Positions 25,759 through 35,409 are shown, numbered from the stretch's first letter. The stretch: 64,000 nucleotides of DNA from Spongiivirga sp046524175 (GCF_046524175.1 NZ_JBEFZF010000009.1:77179-141178); one strand, 5' to 3'. Notes: generated by a model not told the origin, from the letters alone. Numbers and translations are program-made.

Positions 25759-27408
25759 CTAATCAATCACCTTAGAAATAGGCTGTCCGGTCGCACCATT
25801 AGGAAACGCAATGCCTAATAATGCTGAAATCGTGGGTGCAATATCGGTAATATTCGTTTTTTCGGTAGTACTTCCTTGGTTGATACCTTGACCAAAAAAC
25901 AGTAATGGCACATGAGTATCGTATTTCATTCCGCTACCGTGCGTCGATCCTGTCATTGAGTACGAAATAACCCCGGGGTTAAGTACATAAATAACGTCGC
26001 CTGATCGCATTTGGCTATATCCATTTTTTAAAGCAACCTCAAGACCTTCGGTAAAATTAACTTCAAGCAAGGTCTCCGCAGAATAAGCATTATGCATGTA
26101 GTCATATTCTAAAATTTTAGCTACCAAGGCTTCTTGAATATCCTCCACATCAAGACCCATTTCCTTAATTAATTGATGGTCTAGAAAAAGTTGTGCATTG
26201 CTCATATTCAGCAACAACTTTTCTGAACCAAACTCCGCTTTTAAAAACATTTCCATGTCTGATTTCAAGGATCTCCAATCATAATAACCAGCAGGGATTT
26301 TAACAGATTGCAAATAAGAAGGTACATGTACTGCGCCATGATCTGCGGTTAAGAAAACTGTGTACTTTCCTTTACCCACTTGTTCGTCGAGTTGATTCAG
26401 TATTCGTTCAATATCTTTGTCTAGTCGTAAATAGGTATCTTCGATTTCAACAGAATTTACCCCAAACTGGTGTCCAACATAATCAGTGCTTGAAAAGCTA
26501 ACAACCAAAAAATCGGTAATGTCATCGACACCAAGCGCTTCTTGAGTTAAGGCTTCGAGTGCAAAATCAGTGGTCATACTGTTACCATAAGCAGTTGTTC
26601 TTAAAATACTATATCCGTCATTTTTCTTACTTAACTTTTTAAGACCATACGGAAAAACGGGAGTATCTTTTCCTTTCACTACACCTTCAAACTTATTATT
26701 ATCAAGCCCACTTGCTTCATAGGTATTAATATCATAGAGTAATTCCCAGTCTTTCAGGTATTTTTTCAGGCTTTTTTTCTTGTTGTATTGTTTTACCCAG
26801 TTGGGTAATTCATCCATATAAAATGTACTCGTGATCCAATTCCCTTCGTCGCCGCCTACAAACCAATAAGCTGCATTTGCTGAATGCCCGGCAGGCAGTA
26901 TAGAGCCTCTATCTTTTATTGCAACCCCGATAGTTTTACCACGCATTTGGGTATGTAGTCTATTTTGATCGGCTACTGTAGTGGTTAACATTCTGTGCGG
27001 GGACATTTTTCCTGCATCCGTTTTTGAGCCTACACTTTCATACCGGTCATCACCGGCACAATACACCATTTTCTTTTTGCGTTTATCAAAAAAGTTGTTG
27101 CTAATTACTCCATGAACACTTGGGGTGGTACCGGTATGCACTGAGGCATGGCCCGGACCAGTATAAGTGGGTATATAATTAAAGTGATTGTTTTTACAGT
27201 TAAAGCCCTCATTTACCATACGCTTAAATCCGCCATCACCATACCGATTCCAAAACCGCGTTAGATAATCATAGCGCATTTGATCTACCACAATTCCCAC
27301 CACTAATTTCGGGTTTTCAAATGGCGCTTCCGAAGATTGACTATTCAAATTCAAACCGCATAAAAACAATGCCCCTGCTAATAAAAACCTAACCATAAGA
27401 TGTTTCAT
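25759..27408 (-). CDS. pafA: PafA-type alkaline phosphatase
   Basis: 549 residues from the ATG at 27408 (the frame opens five codons earlier at a TTG that sits inside the -7 box and is rejected). A signal peptide ends near LNSQ. It belongs to the type I phosphodiesterase/alkaline phosphatase superfamily: a metal-binding start VGIVVDQMRYDYL, nucleophile Thr in TYTGPGHAS, the Lys-x-Arg pair in AIKDRGSILP that favours monoesters as in PafA, and metal ligands in SSTDYVGHQFG and LTADHGA. Periplasmic phosphate scavenging from organic phosphate is likely. Confidence 0.92.
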   Translation of the reverse strand: MKHLMVRFLLAGALFLCGLNLNSQSSEAPFENPKLVVGIVVDQMRYDYLTRFWNRYGDGGFKRMVNEGFNCKNNHFNYIPTYTGPGHASVHTGTTPSVHGVISNNFFDKRKKKMVYCAGDDRYESVGSKTDAGKMSPHRMLTTTVADQNRLHTQMRGKTIGVAIKDRGSILPAGHSANAAYWFVGGDEGNWITSTFYMDELPNWVKQYNKKKSLKKYLKDWELLYDINTYEASGLDNNKFEGVVKGKDTPVFPYGLKKLSKKNDGYSILRTTAYGNSMTTDFALEALTQEALGVDDITDFLVVSFSSTDYVGHQFGVNSVEIEDTYLRLDKDIERILNQLDEQVGKGKYTVFLTADHGAVHVPSYLQSVKIPAGYYDWRSLKSDMEMFLKAEFGSEKLLLNMSNAQLFLDHQLIKEMGLDVEDIQEALVAKILEYDYMHNAYSAETLLEVNFTEGLEVALKNGYSQMRSGDVIYVLNPGVISYSMTGSTHGSGMKYDTHVPLLFFGQGINQGSTTEKTNITDIAPTISALLGIAFPNGATGQPISKVID

Positions 27409-27420
27409 AATTTCCTTTTT

Positions 27421-27428
27421 CAAAAATA
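27421..27428 (-). promoter_or_regulatory. -7 box of pafA (TATTTTTG on the minus strand)
   Basis: TATTTTTG fits TAnnTTTG and lies 12 bases before the ATG at 27408. A transcript starting after it would exclude the upstream TTG, so the box also decides the start codon. Confidence 0.55.
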
Positions 27429-27527
27429 AGGCATTTTAGTTCACATCTCCATTTCTAAAATAAAACGAATGTTATCATTTTGCCAGAAGCTATTCAATTT
27501 CTAGTTGATAAACCCTATTTTTAACCT

Positions 27528-28265
27528 ATGATTTATATCCAGAATCTAGGTCGCTATTTTAACATGCTTCGCAAGGTGTTTAGTAAGCCTGTAAAATGGG
27601 TTATTTTAAAAGACCTTATACTAAAAGAAATGAATGACCTGATAAATAATTCACTGGGAATTGTGGCGTTTATTTCCTTTTTCGTCGGTGGCGTTGTCAC
27701 TATCCAAACTGCCTTAAATATTGACAATCCTTTTATTCCAAAATATCTAATTGGTTTTGCGACAAGACAATCGATCATATTAGAGTTTGCCCCAACCTTT
27801 GTTTCTATAATAATGGCCGGAAAAGTAGGATCTTTTATAACCTCTAGCATTGGCACGATGCGTGTTACCGAGCAAATTGACGCCTTGGATGTAATGGGAG
27901 TTAACTCATTAAACTATCTTGTTTTCCCTAAGGTTATTGCTTTATCACTTTATCCATTTTTGATTGCTATTGGTATGTTTCTAGGCATTCTGGGTGGTTG
28001 GACTGCTGGTGTTGTGGGTGGACTTACCTCAAGCGCCGATTTCATAAATGGGTTACAAATGGATTTCAAAACATATCATATTGTCTACGCATTTATAAAA
28101 ACTGTAGTTTTTTCATTTGTACTAGCTACATTACCGGCCTTTTACGGTTATTATATGAAGGGTGGTGCACTAGAAGTTGGACGTGCTAGTACTACTGCTT
28201 TTGTATGGACCAGCATTGTCATTATCGTACTTAATTTTATATTAACGCAATTAATTCTTGGGTAA
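27528..28265 (+). CDS. mlaE: MlaE-family ABC transporter permease
   Basis: 245 residues with about five membrane helices. The MlaE signature is seen in FVGGVVTIQTA, PTFVSIIMAGKVGSFITSSIGTM (split by the membrane turn) and VTEQIDALDVMG. It forms the inner-membrane core of the phospholipid transport system that maintains outer-membrane asymmetry. Stop and next start overlap (TAATG at 28263-28267), so it is coupled to the ATPase gene. The substrate-binding MCE protein (MlaD) is not in this window. Confidence 0.93.
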   Translation: MIYIQNLGRYFNMLRKVFSKPVKWVILKDLILKEMNDLINNSLGIVAFISFFVGGVVTIQTALNIDNPFIPKYLIGFATRQSIILEFAPTFVSIIMAGKVGSFITSSIGTMRVTEQIDALDVMGVNSLNYLVFPKVIALSLYPFLIAIGMFLGILGGWTAGVVGGLTSSADFINGLQMDFKTYHIVYAFIKTVVFSFVLATLPAFYGYYMKGGALEVGRASTTAFVWTSIVIIVLNFILTQLILG

Positions 28266-29029
28266 TGATTGAAGTTGAAAATTTACATAAATCATTTGGC
28301 GACAATCATGTTTTAAAAGGTATTACTACGTCTTTTGAAAAGGGGAAGACCAATCTTATAATTGGCCAAAGTGGATCAGGAAAAACGGTTTTTTTAAAGT
28401 CCCTTCTAGGAATTTTTGAGCCAGATGAAGGTACGATCTCATTCGACGGCGGGGTATATTCTAACATGACTGATGAGCAAAAACGACTACTTCGTACAGA
28501 AATAGGAATGGTTTTTCAAGGCAGTGCGTTATTTGACAGCATGACCGTAGAAGAGAATGTGATGTTTCCTCTAAAAATGTTCTCAAAACAAGCGAAAAGT
28601 GAGATGGAAGATCGGGTTGATTTCGTTTTGAAAAGAGTGAATTTGTTGAACGCAGAGAAGCGTTTTCCCGCAGAAATTTCAGGTGGGATGCAAAAGCGTG
28701 TTGCAATTGCAAGAGCTATTGTAATGAATCCGAAATATCTATTTTGTGATGAGCCCAATAGTGGGTTAGATCCGAAAACCGCCATATTAATTGATAATTT
28801 GATTCAGGAGATCACTGATGAGTACCAAATCGTAACGGTCATTAATTCTCATGACATGAACTCGGTTATGGAAATTGGCGAAAAAATTGTTTTTTTAAAA
28901 GATGGTTTAAAGGCTTGGGAAGGCACAAATAAAGAGATCTTTAAAACCGATAATGAAGCAGTTACCAACTTTGTTTACTCATCGGAACTTTTCAAGAAAG
29001 TACGAAAAATGTACTTAGAAGAAAGTTGA
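28265..29029 (+). CDS. mlaF: MlaF-family ABC transporter ATP-binding protein
   Basis: 254 residues. Walker A GQSGSGKT, signature ISGGMQKRVAIARAI, Walker B YLFCDEPNSGLDP and the switch histidine in INSHDMNS are all intact. It powers the MlaE permease, with which it overlaps by one base. The DUF1905 gene follows after 16 bases on the same strand, perhaps by read-through. The MCE and periplasmic parts of the system must be encoded elsewhere, as is usual in this phylum. Confidence 0.94.
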   Translation: MIEVENLHKSFGDNHVLKGITTSFEKGKTNLIIGQSGSGKTVFLKSLLGIFEPDEGTISFDGGVYSNMTDEQKRLLRTEIGMVFQGSALFDSMTVEENVMFPLKMFSKQAKSEMEDRVDFVLKRVNLLNAEKRFPAEISGGMQKRVAIARAIVMNPKYLFCDEPNSGLDPKTAILIDNLIQEITDEYQIVTVINSHDMNSVMEIGEKIVFLKDGLKAWEGTNKEIFKTDNEAVTNFVYSSELFKKVRKMYLEES

Positions 29030-29045
29030 TGTAAAGCAATAGTGC

Positions 29046-29363
29046 TTGCAAGCAGTTTCAGTGAATATTAAAGGAGTCCCATATCAGTTTAGCGCAACAG
29101 TTTGGCAACATAGTCCTAACGGGGGTTGGTGGTTTGTTTCGCTTCCAAAACCCATTTCCACTGAAATAAGAAATTTATTCAAAAAGGAGGAAGAAGGTTG
29201 GGGACGACTAAAGGTAACCGCTTTAATTGGTAAAACGGAGTGGAACACTGCCGTTTGGTTCGATAGCAAAGCAAACACCTATTTACTTCCTTTAAAAGCT
29301 GAAATCAGAAAAAAAGAGTCGATACTTATAAATAAAGAAATTTCAGCAAAAATTTGGGTTTGA
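29046..29363 (+). CDS. DUF1905 domain protein
   Basis: 105 residues matching the small all-beta DUF1905 fold: YQFSATVWQHSPNGGWWFVSLP, GWGRLKVTALIGKTEWNTAVW and a final lysine-rich AEIRKKESI segment. No enzymatic role is known. The start is either the TTG at 29046 or the GTG at 29061, since an in-frame stop lies at 29040 and there is no ATG. It follows mlaF closely but is not known to belong to lipid transport. Confidence 0.85.
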   Translation: MQAVSVNIKGVPYQFSATVWQHSPNGGWWFVSLPKPISTEIRNLFKKEEEGWGRLKVTALIGKTEWNTAVWFDSKANTYLLPLKAEIRKKESILINKEISAKIWV

Positions 29364-29409
29364 AAGCATCTTAACTAGAGGCTAGGCCTTTTATCTTCTG
29401 AGCTATTAT

Positions 29410-29769
29410 TTAGAAAAACTCTCCAAAGTGCCATAAAACTCCGCTCGGGTCATACAAAAAACATTCGCGCCCCCAATCATTGTTATGAATTTTGGTAAGC
29501 CGCACACCCTCGTATTTATCCCCTAATTTCAAGGCTTGTAACTCTTGATGATAACGATCTACATCGTCGACCTCTACAAATACCATGGTGTTATCAACCC
29601 AATCTTTTGCATAATAGTCCTGAAGATAAAAGCCAAAACCCTCGTTACCGAAATAAGACATTTTGCCTAATCTAACTTCTTCAAAACCCAGGTCTTGATA
29701 AAAACTTCTCGAAATATCAAAATTTTTTGATCCGATAAAAGCTCTTATGGATTTGATGTCATGCCTCAT
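29410..29769 (-). CDS. VOC-superfamily (glyoxalase-like) protein
   Basis: 119 residues, one vicinal-oxygen-chelate domain of two beta-alpha-beta-beta-beta units: IRAFIGSKNFDISRSFYQDLGFEE at the start, and ECFLYDPSGVLWHFGEF at the end. Members bind metal or antibiotic ligands; the substrate here is unknown. The gene is 3 bases downstream of the DUF389 gene on the same strand and is likely co-transcribed with it and with manC. Confidence 0.88.
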   Translation of the reverse strand: MRHDIKSIRAFIGSKNFDISRSFYQDLGFEEVRLGKMSYFGNEGFGFYLQDYYAKDWVDNTMVFVEVDDVDRYHQELQALKLGDKYEGVRLTKIHNNDWGRECFLYDPSGVLWHFGEFF

Positions 29770-29772
29770 CTG

Positions 29773-31239
29773 TTACTCTCTTTGGATTACAATACTATCC
29801 TTTTTCAAACGAGTTTGAAGCCATTTTTTTAGCTTTCGTTGTGCTTCAAATGATTTCGAAGTATCCATAGAATCCTTCCATTTTATCGTAAATAGTAAAG
29901 TGGTGTCCATTTTACTAAAGTTGGATTTTACCAAGCGCGCATATCCCATTTCTTGGAGGTCTTCATAGTTAATTTTGGCCTCTGAAATTATTGCATTAAA
30001 GTCTACCTCATCTTTTAATTTACTAAGCTCAGCCACCTCATCTTCTAATAACTGAATTTGCGCTTCTTTTGATGATAGTTGTGCTTTTTTATCTTGGTAC
30101 AATTCGGTTATATATTCAAGTCTTTCTTGAGTATCATCCCTGCCTCCTTGAAAAACCGTTAATTTTGCTCTCGACAGGGCACTATTACTTGACTGCGCTA
30201 TTTGAGCCTTCCAAGTGTCTTGAACAGTTTCAGGAATCCCTTCATTTCCTACAAATACCAATTCAATAATTGGTTCACCACCATTGTATTCTTTTACACT
30301 TAGGTCATCCACATATCGACCCCCTTTAGAAAATTGATAGGTTTTCACATAATCATTAATAAAGGTGTTCAATGAACTATCGAATCTAGATTCCTGAAGT
30401 ACATTATAGAAAATGTAGCCCGCTGGGATCATCATTACCAAACCAACCAAAGATGCTACTCTGGCAATAAATCTTCTTTTTGCTGAGTTTGCATAACGCA
30501 CCATTGGGAAGCGCAGCAATTTCAGAACCAAAAATGTAGCAAGACCAATAAAAATGGTATTGATCAAAAACAAATACATGGCCCCAAGGGCAAAGTCAAA
30601 GCGCCCAATAGCCATTCCGTAACCAACAGTACATAAGGGTGGCATTAAGGCAGTAGCAATCGCTACACCAAAAATTACGGAGGCAATAGTTCCTTTTTTT
30701 GCCCTCGCGATTACTAAAGCGAGTCCACCAAAAAATGCGATCAAGACATCGCGAATATCTGGTGCTGTTCTCGCTAATAATTCAGAAGAATCATTTCTTA
30801 AAGGAAAAATATAAAAAAACAAAAAGGCCGTTAGTACACTGAGTATAACCATAACCACAAAGTTCTTTACAGAGCGTCTCAGCGTATCAATATCATTAAT
30901 AGCTAACGACATACCCATACCCAAAATAGGCCCCATTAGTGGAGAAATTAACATGGCTCCGATTACTACCGCGGTACTATTCGCGTTTAACCCTACAGAC
31001 GCGATGAAAATAGAACAAATGAGAATCCAAGAGGTATGCCCCTTAAAAGGAATATCTGCCACAATCGCTTCAATAGTGGCTTTTTGATCGGTATTATGAC
31101 GAATATCAAGAAGTTCACTTAAAAACTTTTTAAGACTACCAACAGCTTCGCCCAATTCTTTTTTTACTTCTTCTTTAGAGACTTCGTCTTCTACTCCCTG
31201 ATTTTGATTATTGTTTTGGTTAGGTGTTGTGTTTTCCAT
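29773..31239 (-). CDS. DUF389-family membrane protein
   Basis: 488 residues. An acidic N-terminal tail, then about six membrane helices between residues 70 and 290 with the family signature SVGLNANSTAVVIGAMLISP and GPILGMGMSL, then a periplasmic or cytoplasmic tail with a coiled coil (about 370-420). The TIGR00341/DUF389 family has no settled function; a transport role is often proposed. It sits in a tight minus-strand run with manC upstream (3 bases) and the VOC gene downstream (3 bases). Confidence 0.93.
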   Translation of the reverse strand: MENTTPNQNNNQNQGVEDEVSKEEVKKELGEAVGSLKKFLSELLDIRHNTDQKATIEAIVADIPFKGHTSWILICSIFIASVGLNANSTAVVIGAMLISPLMGPILGMGMSLAINDIDTLRRSVKNFVVMVILSVLTAFLFFYIFPLRNDSSELLARTAPDIRDVLIAFFGGLALVIARAKKGTIASVIFGVAIATALMPPLCTVGYGMAIGRFDFALGAMYLFLINTIFIGLATFLVLKLLRFPMVRYANSAKRRFIARVASLVGLVMMIPAGYIFYNVLQESRFDSSLNTFINDYVKTYQFSKGGRYVDDLSVKEYNGGEPIIELVFVGNEGIPETVQDTWKAQIAQSSNSALSRAKLTVFQGGRDDTQERLEYITELYQDKKAQLSSKEAQIQLLEDEVAELSKLKDEVDFNAIISEAKINYEDLQEMGYARLVKSNFSKMDTTLLFTIKWKDSMDTSKSFEAQRKLKKWLQTRLKKDSIVIQRE

Positions 31240-31242
31240 GTA

Positions 31243-32322
31243 TTATCCGTAATGTTCTCCAAACGTATCTTTGACTTGCTGAAGTACCTTTTTAATATCT
31301 TGTTCTTTCTTTTTAGGATAAATAAGTAGTACCTCTTCTTTGTCAATTACAATATAATCATTTAGCCCATCAACCACCATCAATTTATCTTTGGAAGTGC
31401 TTATCATATTATTTTCGGCGTTTAACAGTAGTGTTTTTCCGTTAACCACCGCATTATCCGCCATATCCTTGTCTAATTTATCATACAATGAGCCCCAGGT
31501 ACCTAGGTCATTCCAGTCGAACGTCGCAGGTAACACCTTCACATTGGTTGACTTTTCCATGATTCCGTAATCGATAGATACATTTTCAGCCTTTGGATAA
31601 TTTTCAAGTATAAATTCGGATTCAGCCTCCGTATTATAGCTTTCCATACCTTTATCAAATAATTGAAACATGTTAGGTGCTAATTTTTGAAAAGCACTTA
31701 TTATGCTACTTACAGACCAGATAAAAATACCTGCATTCCATAAATAATTACCTCGTTCTAAAAAAGACTTTGCCGTCTCATAATCCGGTTTCTCGGTAAA
31801 CTGCTCCACTCGTCTAACTTCACTTTCAACTCCTTTTTCATACTGAATATACCCATAGCCAGTATTAGGAAAACTAGGAGTAATACCCAAGGTCATCAAA
31901 ACGTCTTCATTTTCACATGTATCAAAAGCCGTTTGGATATTATTAGTAAAAGCCTGCTCATCTTCAATCCAATGATCGCTAGGTGCCACCACCATCACCG
32001 CATCTGGGTTCTCTTTTTGTATTTTAAGCGCCGCATACACAATACAAGGAGCAGTATTACGCATAGCAGGTTCTAGTAAGACTTGTCTCCGTGTTATCCC
32101 TTCAAGTTGCCCGAACACCAAGTCGTTATAGCGTTCATTAGTAAGGATAAAAATATTTTCGGCCGGAACAATCTTTGAAAGCCGACTAAAGGTTTTTTGA
32201 ATCAATGTCTCACCGGTTCCCAACATATCATGAAACTGTTTCGGAAAACTGCTGGTACTAACAGGCCAGAAACGTGACCCTACTCCTCCTGCCATCAAAA
32301 TGGCGTAATAATTTTTGTTCAT
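31243..32322 (-). CDS. manC: Mannose-1-phosphate guanylyltransferase
   Basis: 359 residues, a nucleotidyltransferase domain with the pyrophosphorylase signature AGGVGSRFWPVSTSSFPKQF (11-30), VVAPSDHWI and FTEKPDYETAKSFL, plus a left-handed beta-helix-like end. It makes GDP-mannose from mannose-1-phosphate and GTP for polysaccharide and glycoprotein synthesis. The C-terminal isomerase domain of bifunctional homologues is absent, as expected from the length. Confidence 0.94.
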   Translation of the reverse strand: MNKNYYAILMAGGVGSRFWPVSTSSFPKQFHDMLGTGETLIQKTFSRLSKIVPAENIFILTNERYNDLVFGQLEGITRRQVLLEPAMRNTAPCIVYAALKIQKENPDAVMVVAPSDHWIEDEQAFTNNIQTAFDTCENEDVLMTLGITPSFPNTGYGYIQYEKGVESEVRRVEQFTEKPDYETAKSFLERGNYLWNAGIFIWSVSSIISAFQKLAPNMFQLFDKGMESYNTEAESEFILENYPKAENVSIDYGIMEKSTNVKVLPATFDWNDLGTWGSLYDKLDKDMADNAVVNGKTLLLNAENNMISTSKDKLMVVDGLNDYIVIDKEEVLLIYPKKKEQDIKKVLQQVKDTFGEHYG

Positions 32323-32352
32323 TTTATATATTTAGATACGAAAACTCTCACT

Positions 32353-32841
32353 TTAATCTCCCTCTGAGGAGGGTTTGATTTTGTTTCTAAAAAAACTTCT
32401 AGCAATATTAATTATAAAAACAATCTGAATTAAACCTAAAATCAATAGTAAAACCACTATTAGTGTATTATTATCAACAGGAAAGGAAGTATTTGTATAA
32501 TATCTTTTTGGTAATCCTTCTATCCCAATATAGTAGATATTTGAAGCTAAAAGAAATAGAGATATTAAAATAGTAACCCCAATGTGAATCCAACTTAACT
32601 TCCTATCCAGCTGAAACAACCACTTTTCCAACACTATATAAAGAGACCCTAGCAATAACAGAATAATTCCTATTATCAGATTGAAGTCTTCTAGACCAAT
32701 AACATAGTAGGTATCATGAATATTAATATCTAAAGCAGTGTCTCTAAGATTACTAGAAACCGAAAATAATAGGCATATTATCACACCAATGAATAACAAA
32801 TAATATGGTTCTAGTTTTTTCAATTCTTCTAATTTAAACAC
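32353..32841 (-). CDS. Four-helix membrane protein with HDTYYV motif
   Basis: 162 residues, about four hydrophobic helices (near 13-30, 50-68, 82-100, 127-148). The segment INIHDTYYVIG between the first two helices resembles the HDTYYV stretch of cytochrome oxidase subunit I, but the protein is far too short to be an oxidase. The start is GTG. Both ends lie against short C/G-rich palindromes (32360-32373 and 32852-32867). The distal palindrome encodes the last residues (PSSEGD), so the gene end may have been shaped by repeat insertion. Function unknown. Confidence 0.75.
   Translation of the reverse strand: MFKLEELKKLEPYYLLFIGVIICLLFSVSSNLRDTALDINIHDTYYVIGLEDFNLIIGIILLLLGSLYIVLEKWLFQLDRKLSWIHIGVTILISLFLLASNIYYIGIEGLPKRYYTNTSFPVDNNTLIVVLLLILGLIQIVFIINIARSFFRNKIKPSSEGD
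32360..32373. repeat. Short intergenic palindrome CCCTC-TGAG-GAGGG
   Basis: Five-base inverted arms around TGAG. The element overlaps the final codons of the gene at 32353-32841. Related C/G-rich palindromes occur at 32852-32867 and in the 56.65 kb repeat region. Confidence 0.5.
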
Positions 32842-32851
32842 CTCACCCCGC

Positions 32852-32867
32852 CTCTCCTCAAGGAGAG
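32852..32867. repeat. Short palindrome CTCTCCT-CA-AGGAGAG
   Basis: Perfect 7-base inverted arms 11 bases upstream of the GTG start of the HDTYYV-motif gene. With the element at 32360 it brackets that gene. Confidence 0.5.
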
Positions 32868-32967
32868 GAGCGTATATTTGTTCTAATTTCTCACTACGTC
32901 TATAAATTAATATTCAATTCTATAGTTGCCCAAATAGTCTTGCTTCTTTCATCTTTATTCTTTCTTT

Positions 32968-33561
32968 CTAAATAATTTCTACCTCCACATTGGGATTAAA
33001 CAGATACACCTTACCCGATTTCACTTCCACACATTCATAGCGCTTTACGCGTTTGTTTCCCTTTTTAAAAATACGACCGTTGTAAATTCTAAACATACCT
33101 CCTTGTGGTATTTCAAAAATATAGTTTTTACCATTCTCGGGGTCAAACTTCTTCAATGCAATAGAAAGATGGGCATCCGTGTCGCTACTAGCTTTTGGGT
33201 TTCTAAAATGGTTTGCGATTATTGGTAGCAGATTAGTTGGGAAAATAGATGGATTGATAAATGGCACCATTAGTTTTTGAAAAGTCATTTTCCATTCTAC
33301 CCCATGCGGTTTTATGCTTCTTCCAAATTTTTCGAAAGCAACCAAATGAGCAATCTCGTGTATAAGCGTAATTAAAAATCGATACTTATTTAAACTTGCA
33401 TTCACGGTTATTTGATGCTGACCATTCGGCATTCTTCGGTAATCTCCATGACGGGTCACACGTTCGGCAACAATTTTAAGGTGAATATGGTTTAGCTTTA
33501 TTAATTCAAAAACCGGTTCGACAGCACGATCAGGAATGTATTGCGTAAGAATTTCTTTCAC
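32968..33561 (-). CDS. SprT-like zinc metalloprotein
   Basis: 197 residues, GTG start. A zinc-peptidase motif HEIAH (His68, Glu69, His72) is followed by a third candidate ligand, His86 in KPHGVEW, as in SprT/Spartan-type domains. The C-terminal part is basic (KKGNKRVKRYECVE). The eukaryotic relative cleaves DNA-protein crosslinks; for the bacterial family the role is not established. No obvious operon partner. Confidence 0.9.
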   Translation of the reverse strand: MKEILTQYIPDRAVEPVFELIKLNHIHLKIVAERVTRHGDYRRMPNGQHQITVNASLNKYRFLITLIHEIAHLVAFEKFGRSIKPHGVEWKMTFQKLMVPFINPSIFPTNLLPIIANHFRNPKASSDTDAHLSIALKKFDPENGKNYIFEIPQGGMFRIYNGRIFKKGNKRVKRYECVEVKSGKVYLFNPNVEVEII

Positions 33562-33670
33562 GTTTCAAAAATACATGATTTTGATTCGCCATTACACTGG
33601 AAAAAGGCATTTGAATTAAGAATTATCAAAAAACAGTAACTTCACTATACCAACCAAACGAACATACTTC

Positions 33671-34765
33671 ATGAAAAATCGAATTCAATCGATTGATATT
33701 CTACGAGGATTAACCATTTTTTTAATGATTGTGGTAAACACACCGGGCTCATGGTCACATGTATATGCACCACTGCTTCATGCAAAATGGCATGGTACCA
33801 CACCTACTGATTTGGTGTTTCCAAGTTTCTTGTTTATCGTCGGTATGTCTATGTACATTTCATTTAAAAAAAAGCAAAAAAACAATCGATCCGTTTTATA
33901 CAAAGTGCTAAAACGTGGGCTTCTCATTTTTTTAATCGGCCTTGCACTAAATTGGTTTCCTTTTTATCATAAAAACATAGCGGATCTACGAATTTTTGGA
34001 GTTTTACAACGAATTGCATTGGCTTTTCTAGTTGCCGGAATCATTCTTAGTTTCATTAAAAACCGAAAAGCTATTATTGGGATTACTACTATACTGTTAT
34101 TAGTGCATTGGGGTATTTTATACTTTTTCCCTTCCGGAACTGATCCTTTCGCCTTAGAAGGTAATATTAGTGGCCCCTTGGATATTATGTTAGTTGGGGA
34201 AAGTCACGTGTATGGTGGTTTTGGAATACCGTTCGATCCAGAAGGCTTACTTGGAACTTTATCATCGGCTGCCCAAGTACTGTTGGGCTACTTAGTATGT
34301 GGGTATTTCATGCTATCAGAAAAATTGGTTACTGACAAAACCAGCAACCTGATTTTTTTCGGATTAGTCGCCATTGGACTTGGGCTTTTGTGGAATACGA
34401 TATACCCCATAAATAAACCTTTATGGACAGGGTCTTATGTGTTTTTCACAGGTGGTATTATTACGTTCGTCTGGGCTGCTCTAATCTGGAGCATCGATAT
34501 TATGAAAATAGAAAAATGGGGCTTTATTTTTAAGGTTTTTGGTCAGAATCCTCTTATTAGCTACGTACTGTCCATCGTTATCGTCAAAATACTGATGCGC
34601 ATTATTAGATTAGACGATAGCAACGGATATGCCTTGTTATATCAAAAGGTATTTCAACCTGTTGGTGATAAATTGGGAAGTTTATTGTTCGCCTTAAGCA
34701 TCACAATGTTGGTATGGTTGTTTGCTTTTTGGCTATATCGAAAGGGGAAAGTTATTCGGGTTTAG
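33671..34765 (+). CDS. Membrane acyltransferase of the HGSNAT/DUF5009 type
   Basis: 364 residues with about ten membrane helices. The start RIQSIDILRGLTIFLMIVVN and the first loop with HAKWHGTTPTDLVFPSFLFI match the heparan-alpha-glucosaminide N-acetyltransferase-like family of Bacteroidota. The histidines in that loop include the candidate catalytic residue. It would transfer an acyl group across the membrane to an amino sugar or glycan; the substrate is unknown. Monocistronic by spacing. Confidence 0.9.
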   Translation: MKNRIQSIDILRGLTIFLMIVVNTPGSWSHVYAPLLHAKWHGTTPTDLVFPSFLFIVGMSMYISFKKKQKNNRSVLYKVLKRGLLIFLIGLALNWFPFYHKNIADLRIFGVLQRIALAFLVAGIILSFIKNRKAIIGITTILLLVHWGILYFFPSGTDPFALEGNISGPLDIMLVGESHVYGGFGIPFDPEGLLGTLSSAAQVLLGYLVCGYFMLSEKLVTDKTSNLIFFGLVAIGLGLLWNTIYPINKPLWTGSYVFFTGGIITFVWAALIWSIDIMKIEKWGFIFKVFGQNPLISYVLSIVIVKILMRIIRLDDSNGYALLYQKVFQPVGDKLGSLLFALSITMLVWLFAFWLYRKGKVIRV

Positions 34766-34851
34766 ACGCTTTCATTCCCTAAAAATCTCACAAAAACTAG
34801 CTTAACATCTCACCTTTTTCCTAAGTTTACTAAGAAACTAATACAATAAAC

Positions 34852-35409
34852 ATGAAAAAAGTAGTTTTAGCGATCAGCTTTTTCTTTTTCGCATTCACAT
34901 CAAAGGCACAATACGAAATCAAATCAATTGAAGGTTACTCCCCAAATATCGGAATTTTAATTACCATGTTGGATGATCTTAAGTCACGAGTAAGCTCATC
35001 AGTTAAGGGTCTTAATCAAGAGCAAACTGATTTTTTATTAGATAAAAATGCCAACCGAATAGGGGCCATGATTTATCACTTGGCAGCCACTGAAAAATAC
35101 TATCAAGTGTATACATTTGAAGGCAGACAATTTAATGCCGAAGAACAAAAAACCTGGGGACTAGCTTTAGGTTTAGGCGACAATGCAAGAAACTCAAAAT
35201 TATTAAAGGGAAAACCTATTAAACACTATCTGGATATTTGGGATGAAGTGCGGGCAGATACCAAGAAAATGCTAAAGACTAAGGATGATGCCTGGTTAAA
35301 TACTAAAGCAAGCAGGATGAACTATCATTGGGCATGGTATCATGTGATGGAGCATCAGGCTAATCATATGGGGCAAATCCGTATGATACAGAAGCGTGCC
35401 GGAAACTAA
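34852..35409 (+). CDS. Secreted DinB-family protein
   Basis: 185 residues with a signal peptide (1-20, ending SKAQ), so exported. The remainder is a DinB/YfiT four-helix bundle with metal-ligand histidines His76 (IYHLAATEKYY), His168 and His172 (MEHQANHMGQIRM). Members with a thiol cofactor act as transferases; for exported ones the activity is unknown. It follows the acyltransferase gene by 86 bases. Confidence 0.9.
   Translation: MKKVVLAISFFFFAFTSKAQYEIKSIEGYSPNIGILITMLDDLKSRVSSSVKGLNQEQTDFLLDKNANRIGAMIYHLAATEKYYQVYTFEGRQFNAEEQKTWGLALGLGDNARNSKLLKGKPIKHYLDIWDEVRADTKKMLKTKDDAWLNTKASRMNYHWAWYHVMEHQANHMGQIRMIQKRAGN

Noticed and set aside
28265..29029. Complete Mla operon
   Set aside because: Only the permease and ATPase are present; the following gene is DUF1905, not an MCE protein.
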